Shown one piece after another: positions 22,367-25,594 of a stretch of DNA of 25,594 bases. The number at the start of each line of letters is the position of its first letter. Position 1 is the stretch's first letter. This DNA is from a virus. The stretch covers positions 1 through 25,594 of the IMG/VR virus record IMGVR_UViG_3300027965_000182, one strand, 5' to 3'. The position numbers and the translations under genes are program-made. The notes below the pieces were generated by a model. That model was given only the letters and a program-made list of their open reading frames with translations, was not told the DNA's origin and did no database searches.

Positions 22367-22891
22367 ATGGGGCAGAGGGGACCAAAGCCGGGACAATTCA
22401 AGATGCGGCCAGTGCCAGCGGGTTCATCGTTGGCGAAGTCGAGCGGGCCGCGTTACGCGACCGGTGAACCAGACATGCCGAAGCATCTCGGCAAAGCGGC
22501 GCGTGCCGTGTGGAAGCGTACCGTTCGCGAGATGACCGCGGCCGGAACGCTCACACTTGTTGATCGCGATATTCTCGCGGCGTACTGCGTCGCGGTCGGA
22601 GACCTCGAAACGCTTTCCCGTGATATTGACGCCGATGGGCTGATGGTTGACGTGCCAACCGTGGACCGCAACGGCCGTCCCACTGGCGCGACCCTCCGCA
22701 AGCCGCATCCGGGGTTGAAGTGGCGGTCTGACCTGCTGAACAAGGTGAGGCAACTGGCGGCAGAGTTAGGATTGACCCCCGCGGCGCGTTCGCGGGCTGG
22801 GACGGTGGCCGAAGCTCCAAACGCAACACCAAACAAGGTACTGGCGATTCGCGACCGCATCCAAGCGGCACGGTCTGCGACGCCAGCGTAA
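22367..22891 (+). CDS. terS: Phage small terminase subunit, P27 family
   Basis: The start MGQRGPKPGQFK is the usual opening of P27-type small terminases (MGxRGPKP). A conserved core follows: PDMPKHLGKAARAVWKRTVR, LTLVDRDILAAYCVAVGDLE, then LMVDVPTVDRNGRPTGATLR with HPGLKWRSDLLNKVRQLAAE. These proteins recognise the packaging site and hand DNA to the large terminase. No large terminase follows, and the next gene is unrelated. A lone small terminase is what phage satellites use to divert a helper's packaging. The frame is open back to 22178, but the family's usual start fits 22367. The ribosome site is weak. Confidence 0.85.
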   Translation: MGQRGPKPGQFKMRPVPAGSSLAKSSGPRYATGEPDMPKHLGKAARAVWKRTVREMTAAGTLTLVDRDILAAYCVAVGDLETLSRDIDADGLMVDVPTVDRNGRPTGATLRKPHPGLKWRSDLLNKVRQLAAELGLTPAARSRAGTVAEAPNATPNKVLAIRDRIQAARSATPA

Positions 22892-22933
22892 GCCACTGGA
22901 AAGAGACTGGCGAAGCTTTAACTTGGGGGATCA

Positions 22934-23206
22934 ATGACAGTAGACAAGTTCGCCCAGCACGCAGCAACCCCGGACGGTGTTCCGGTCCGGTCGGTGGTTT
23001 TGGACGTCTCAACTGGAGATCATGAGTTGTCCGAGGTGTGCACGGTTTTCTGGTGCAGTACACCCGGCGACTTGATAGCACGCCTGAAGGACGATAAGGA
23101 AGACCGGCGGTTTGTTGTCATGGCTGGCCAGCAATACCGCGGCCGGTTCGCAGTGGTTCGGAAGAGCGGGACGACCGCGGCGGGGCTGTTCCTGTATCCA
23201 GCATGA
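22934..23206 (+). CDS. Small hypothetical protein (90 aa)
   Basis: ATG 22934 is preceded by a GGGG stretch at 22925-22929. The product starts MTVDKFAQHAATPDGVPVRS and has alternating beta-like strands with VCTVFWCST and RFVVMAGQQYRGRFAVV. It follows the small terminase gene on the same strand. There is no recognised domain. Its stop overlaps a further short ORF. Confidence 0.55.
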   Translation: MTVDKFAQHAATPDGVPVRSVVLDVSTGDHELSEVCTVFWCSTPGDLIARLKDDKEDRRFVVMAGQQYRGRFAVVRKSGTTAAGLFLYPA

Positions 23207-23325
23207 ACCACTTCGGCGTGGAGGTGGGGCGGGTAACACCGTTGGGTGTGCCACACTACCCGCCGTGTACATCTTGGAAGCTCGCGCCCTGGATCGCGGG
23301 CGATACCGGCCGGGTCGGGAGGTGA
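23203..23325 (+). CDS. Tiny ORF (40 aa) coupled to the preceding gene
   Basis: ATGA at 23203-23206 joins the stop of the 22934 gene to this start. The product begins MNHFGVEVGRVTPLGVPHYP and contains PPCTSWKLAPWIAGD. Overlap geometry is the only support. Confidence 0.35.
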   Translation: MNHFGVEVGRVTPLGVPHYPPCTSWKLAPWIAGDTGRVGR

Positions 23326-23397
23326 TCCTTGGTTGGGGGGGTCGAAGCTAATCATGGGTATCTATCCGAATAATACGGGTTCACTTGATGGATTCGC

Positions 23398-24234
23398 TCA
23401 CCGTTCCGCATCTACGATGTGCACGCGGAGTTGGCGATTCAGGAGAGCTTCGCACTTCTTCTCATCCGCAAACACGGTTGGTCGCCAGTGGAAAATGAAC
23501 TGCATGGCCTTCCTTGGTTCCATCGAATCGTATGACGTGACGCCCACAATCCGGCAGTATACTTCAATACGGAAAACGCCCTCCCGATCTTTATCAGGGT
23601 AGAATTCTGCTTGCGCTAGCGCCATCTGATCCAGCAGCAGTGAGTCCAAAAAGATTACTGCGTGTTGCTGAGGAAGTAATTTACCGAATGAGGCGTTCTC
23701 GGCAGAACTAGGTTCAGAGAGGGTGATTGGGTGGGGTTCAATTTGCTTCACCCCAAATCCATAGGCGCGACCACGGATGTAGGTAACATCGGCTCTCAGC
23801 GCGTCGATTATCTCTTCGCCAGTATTCTTGATCGAAACCCGCGGCCCCCAGCGAAGCATATCATCAACGGAGTCCAGACGGAGTATGTCTTTGTCGGTCC
23901 CCACTTCTTTTTTCGTTAACAGCTTTTCCAGAGCCGGATCGGTGGTTTTCATTTGGACGAAGGCGAAATGTGCCCGGATCTTGCCGGAGGCGCGATCTTG
24001 CGCGAATTGATTCAGAGCGGCTTGGCGATCTGAGACACGATACGACAGACACGATACCACTAATGCCAAAACGGCGATGAAAGCAGTTAATTTTGTCCAC
24101 TTTGAAACTGGGGCGGGCGGGTTCTTATCACTCGACGTCGGCGGACTGGATGGTGGTTGAGTTGCGGAACTCGGCGTTGGTGGTGTTTGTGATGGAGGAG
24201 GTGCCGCAGGCTTTGATTTTTTCTTGTTGTTCAT
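23398..24234 (-). CDS. Membrane-anchored cargo protein with a Pro-rich N-terminus
   Basis: The 278-aa protein has a Lys-rich start, then a Pro/Ser/Thr-rich stretch (about 8-43). One membrane helix follows (about 47-66, with LTAFIAVLALVVSCLSY), and then a long soluble domain with charged helices and beta strands. It is transcribed against the preceding genes, and its base composition is less GC-rich. Such opposed genes near an element end are usually cargo. No defence or toxin motif is recognised. AGAGG lies upstream of the start, and a 20-bp tandem repeat lies 47-86 bases upstream. Confidence 0.65.
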   Translation of the reverse strand: MNNKKKSKPAAPPPSQTPPTPSSATQPPSSPPTSSDKNPPAPVSKWTKLTAFIAVLALVVSCLSYRVSDRQAALNQFAQDRASGKIRAHFAFVQMKTTDPALEKLLTKKEVGTDKDILRLDSVDDMLRWGPRVSIKNTGEEIIDALRADVTYIRGRAYGFGVKQIEPHPITLSEPSSAENASFGKLLPQQHAVIFLDSLLLDQMALAQAEFYPDKDREGVFRIEVYCRIVGVTSYDSMEPRKAMQFIFHWRPTVFADEKKCEALLNRQLRVHIVDAER

Positions 24235-24280
24235 TTGGGCCTCTAATTCCTATTCGCTCGCGCACCAACGGAATTTTTTG

Positions 24281-24320
24281 GGAGAAATTGACCCAAGACG
24301 GGAGAAATTGACCCAAGACG
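24281..24320. repeat. Exact tandem duplication of a 20-bp unit
   Basis: GGAGAAATTGACCCAAGACG occurs at 24281-24300 and again at 24301-24320 without a mismatch or spacer. It lies between the ends of two minus-strand genes, in the upstream region of the 23398-24234 gene. A period of 20 is nearly two helical turns. It may be a doubled operator or a recent slippage event. Confidence 0.7.
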
Positions 24321-24392
24321 ATTTTCGCACGCGATTCAACCTTCACACAATCTTGGTTGCAACCGAGACCGCCATCCGAGATGCGCTCACCT

Positions 24393-24602
24393 CTACACTT
24401 TCGCGGGCGCCGGTTGCTTCACCCGTTCCAGCGCGTCGCGAACGCTCCACATCACGTAGAACCGGATTCCGAGCAAGAGCAGGATGCCCGCGAGGAGTAC
24501 CGCGGCAAATGTCGCAGAGAAGCTGTGTAGCCAGGATGGGCCGGCCGGATGACGCGATCGGCCGCGGCTGGGAGTGTCTGTGAACTCGAAAGGCGAGGAC
24601 AT
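24393..24602 (-). CDS. Small single-helix membrane protein (69 aa)
   Basis: A membrane helix occupies about residues 29-50 (SATFAAVLLAGILLLLGIRF), followed by a short basic tail. The Ser/Arg-rich N-terminus is likely cytoplasmic. The ribosome site AGAGGG at the start lies in the 3' arm of a hairpin (24609-24633). The gene is downstream of the HTH gene at 24652 on the same strand. No function is known. Confidence 0.55.
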   Translation of the reverse strand: MSSPFEFTDTPSRGRSRHPAGPSWLHSFSATFAAVLLAGILLLLGIRFYVMWSVRDALERVKQPAPAKV

Positions 24603-24608
24603 GGTAAA

Positions 24609-24633
24609 CCCTCTGGCGTGAATGCTCAGAGGG
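24609..24633 (-). promoter_or_regulatory. Hairpin covering the ribosome-binding site of the 24393-24602 gene
   Basis: CCCTCTG (24609-24615) and CAGAGGG (24627-24633) are exact complements with an 11-base loop. On the minus strand the AGAGGG arm is the Shine-Dalgarno of the next gene. It could sequester the site or act as a weak terminator behind the HTH gene. Confidence 0.4.
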
Positions 24634-24651
24634 GTATTTCGCGCGCTCCGT

Positions 24652-24912
24652 TCACTTCTTTCCGGCTTTCTTCGGCTTCCCCTTCTTCGGATCTGATTTC
24701 TCTTTCGCTGGCCTGCCGCGGGCCGGTGGCGTGAAGGCTTTCACGTCTTCCTCGCGAAGCAAGAACTTTGCCGATCGACCCGACCCAACGACGACCACGG
24801 GGAGCAACCCAGCGTTAATCCAGTTCTGAACCGTCTTCGGCGCCAATCCCTTCTCGGCGCACACGTCCGCGACGGTCATAAGCCCGAACTCAGAAAGCGG
24901 AATCTCGCGCAT
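24652..24912 (-). CDS. MerR/excisionase-like HTH protein with a Lys-rich tail
   Basis: Translation most likely starts at 24912, because AGGAGA lies directly upstream; a start at 24948 is also open. The 86-aa product has an HTH at about 8-55 (FGLMTVADVCAEKGLAPKTV, then QNWINAGLLPVVVVGSG) and a Lys/Pro-rich end. It is probably a DNA-binding regulator of the right end. It is divergent from the 25056 gene across a promoter region. Confidence 0.7.
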   Translation of the reverse strand: MREIPLSEFGLMTVADVCAEKGLAPKTVQNWINAGLLPVVVVGSGRSAKFLLREEDVKAFTPPARGRPAKEKSDPKKGKPKKAGKK

Positions 24913-24982
24913 TTCTTTCTCCTCTGTTCTCCATGATTCTAGGTGCATGGCGTCCCGGACGCAAATTACTTCGGGAACCCTC

Positions 24983-25012
24983 TTGAATAATCTGGCTCCC
25001 CGGACGTATATA
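24983..25012 (+). promoter_or_regulatory. Sigma-70-type promoter for the zinc-ribbon gene
   Basis: TTGAAT (24983-24988) and TATATA (25007-25012) are separated by 18 bases. CCCGGACG occurs at 24954 and again at 24999 within this divergent region and may be an operator pair. Confidence 0.5.
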
Positions 25013-25055
25013 AATGTGTCGCGACTGACGCGGCGGAAATCAAACCGGAGTGAAC

Positions 25056-25259
25056 ATGAACGCCATCTGCATCAAGTGTTGGGACGCAAGCGCGCTGGTC
25101 TGCATGGACCTCGACGGATCGCGGGAGTTCCGCTGTACTGGGTGCGAGGAGACGTTCACTTGTGAGGAAGTTCGGCAAACGCTGGACGCGATGAAACGGG
25201 GCTGGGAACGGCTGATTGGATGGGCTGAAAGCTACCCGGTGGAAGAGGCGAAGGTGTGA
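25056..25259 (+). CDS. Small zinc-ribbon protein (67 aa)
   Basis: The ATG at 25056 lies behind CCGGAG (GTG 25050 is possible). CIKC and CTGC, 21 residues apart, form a zinc ribbon in the first half. A helical, charged second half with LDAMKRGWERLIGWAE follows. It may be a small nucleic-acid-binding or adaptor protein. A promoter lies 44-73 bases upstream and a terminator follows. Confidence 0.6.
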   Translation: MNAICIKCWDASALVCMDLDGSREFRCTGCEETFTCEEVRQTLDAMKRGWERLIGWAESYPVEEAKV

Positions 25260-25287
25260 CCGTGTGATTGCGACGGGCAGAACGCAA

Positions 25288-25308
25288 GAGGGGGCTTTCG
25301 CCCCCTTC
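25288..25308. terminator. Bidirectional terminator between convergent genes
   Basis: GGGGGC (25290-25295) and GCCCCC (25300-25305) pair around TTTC. TTCTTC follows on the plus strand and Ts follow less clearly on the minus strand. It sits between the ends of the 25056 (+) and 25310 (-) genes. Confidence 0.65.
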
Positions 25309-25309
25309 T

Positions 25310-25594
25310 TCACTTCTTCGGCTTCTTCTTTGGCTTGTCCGCTGGCGTCGGCTGTTGCTCTGGCGGGGCCGGTTCGTCGGGAACGTCGAACTCCGCGATA
25401 GACACCCCCAGCGCCTTAGCCAGAGCGCGAACCGTGTTCCACGTTGGATCGGTTTCTCCGCGCTCCAACTTCGCGACAGTGGCAAGGCTGACGTTCGCGG
25501 CGCGCGCAAGTGCTTCCTGTGTCATCCCCGCATTCGCGCGAAGCTCCTTCAGGCGGACACCGAAACCGCTTGACATCCGCACGACCTCTGGCAT
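25310..25594 (-). CDS. XRE/Cro-type transcriptional regulator
   Basis: This 94-aa product has a full helix-turn-helix of the XRE family: GVRLKELRANAGMTQEALAR, then AANVSLATVAKLERGETDP, then WNTVRALAKALGVS. A short Pro/Lys-rich tail follows. Such regulators commonly keep mobile elements quiet. The first codon coincides with the window end, so the ribosome site is not visible; Met at 25576 is an alternative. It may be the master repressor of the right-hand element or belong to the flanking host DNA. Confidence 0.8.
   Translation of the reverse strand: MPEVVRMSSGFGVRLKELRANAGMTQEALARAANVSLATVAKLERGETDPTWNTVRALAKALGVSIAEFDVPDEPAPPEQQPTPADKPKKKPKK

Noticed and set aside
1-25594. CRISPR array, rRNA genes, complete insertion sequences
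   Set aside because: None were seen: no regularly spaced direct repeats with spacers, no rRNA-like stretches, and no transposase motif.

Overview
The window looks like accessory DNA of a planctomycete, most likely a Gemmata-like (Gemmataceae) bacterium. This rests on style rather than a marker gene: GC-rich codon use, a HEAT-repeat protein, a VirD4-like ATPase with unfamiliar partners, and a tyrosine recombinase of a type I associate with planctomycete genomes. No taxonomic marker such as 16S rRNA is present.

Left part (1-11716), a mosaic island. Positions 1-3000 are comparatively AT-rich. They hold a small gene with a decayed second copy, a HEAT-repeat protein with an apparent winged-helix tail, and a 142-aa unknown behind a good sigma-70 promoter. 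Next come two perfect or near-perfect 20-bp operators, a free-standing LysR-type HTH protein, a small acidic protein, a ParB-domain protein and a VirD4/TraG-type coupling ATPase. The ATPase is followed by two membrane or exported proteins, a small protein, an excisionase-like HTH and a run of tiny ORFs ending in a glycine-zipper protein with a double-glycine-like leader. No relaxase or T4SS channel genes are visible. The part closes with a tRNA-Leu(GAG)-like structure and a minus-strand tyrosine integrase (10366-11580) that faces a tRNA-Ser(CGA).

Junction (11762-12016). An intact minus-strand tRNA-Ser(CGA) separates the first integrase from a second, plus-strand tyrosine recombinase (12017-13297). 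The two integrases diverge from the tRNA, as expected when two mobile elements have piled up at one tRNA locus.

Right part (12017-25594, continuing beyond the window), a phage-derived element. The order is integrase, excisionase-like HTH, small protein, lambda-O-like initiator with an internal iteron array, DnaB-type helicase, sigma-like factor and HK97-family prohead protease, then a strong terminator. A second plus-strand run follows: HTH protein, zinc-ribbon protein, coiled-coil protein, two unknowns, a tail-fibre-like protein and its downstream domain, then a P27-type small terminase. The right end holds minus-strand cargo or regulatory genes (membrane proteins, HTH, XRE regulator) and a plus-strand zinc-ribbon protein. 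No large terminase, portal, major capsid, tape-measure or lysis gene is visible. Own replication plus small terminase plus protease without the packaging motor is the signature of a phage satellite, so this is the leading candidate for an undescribed system here.
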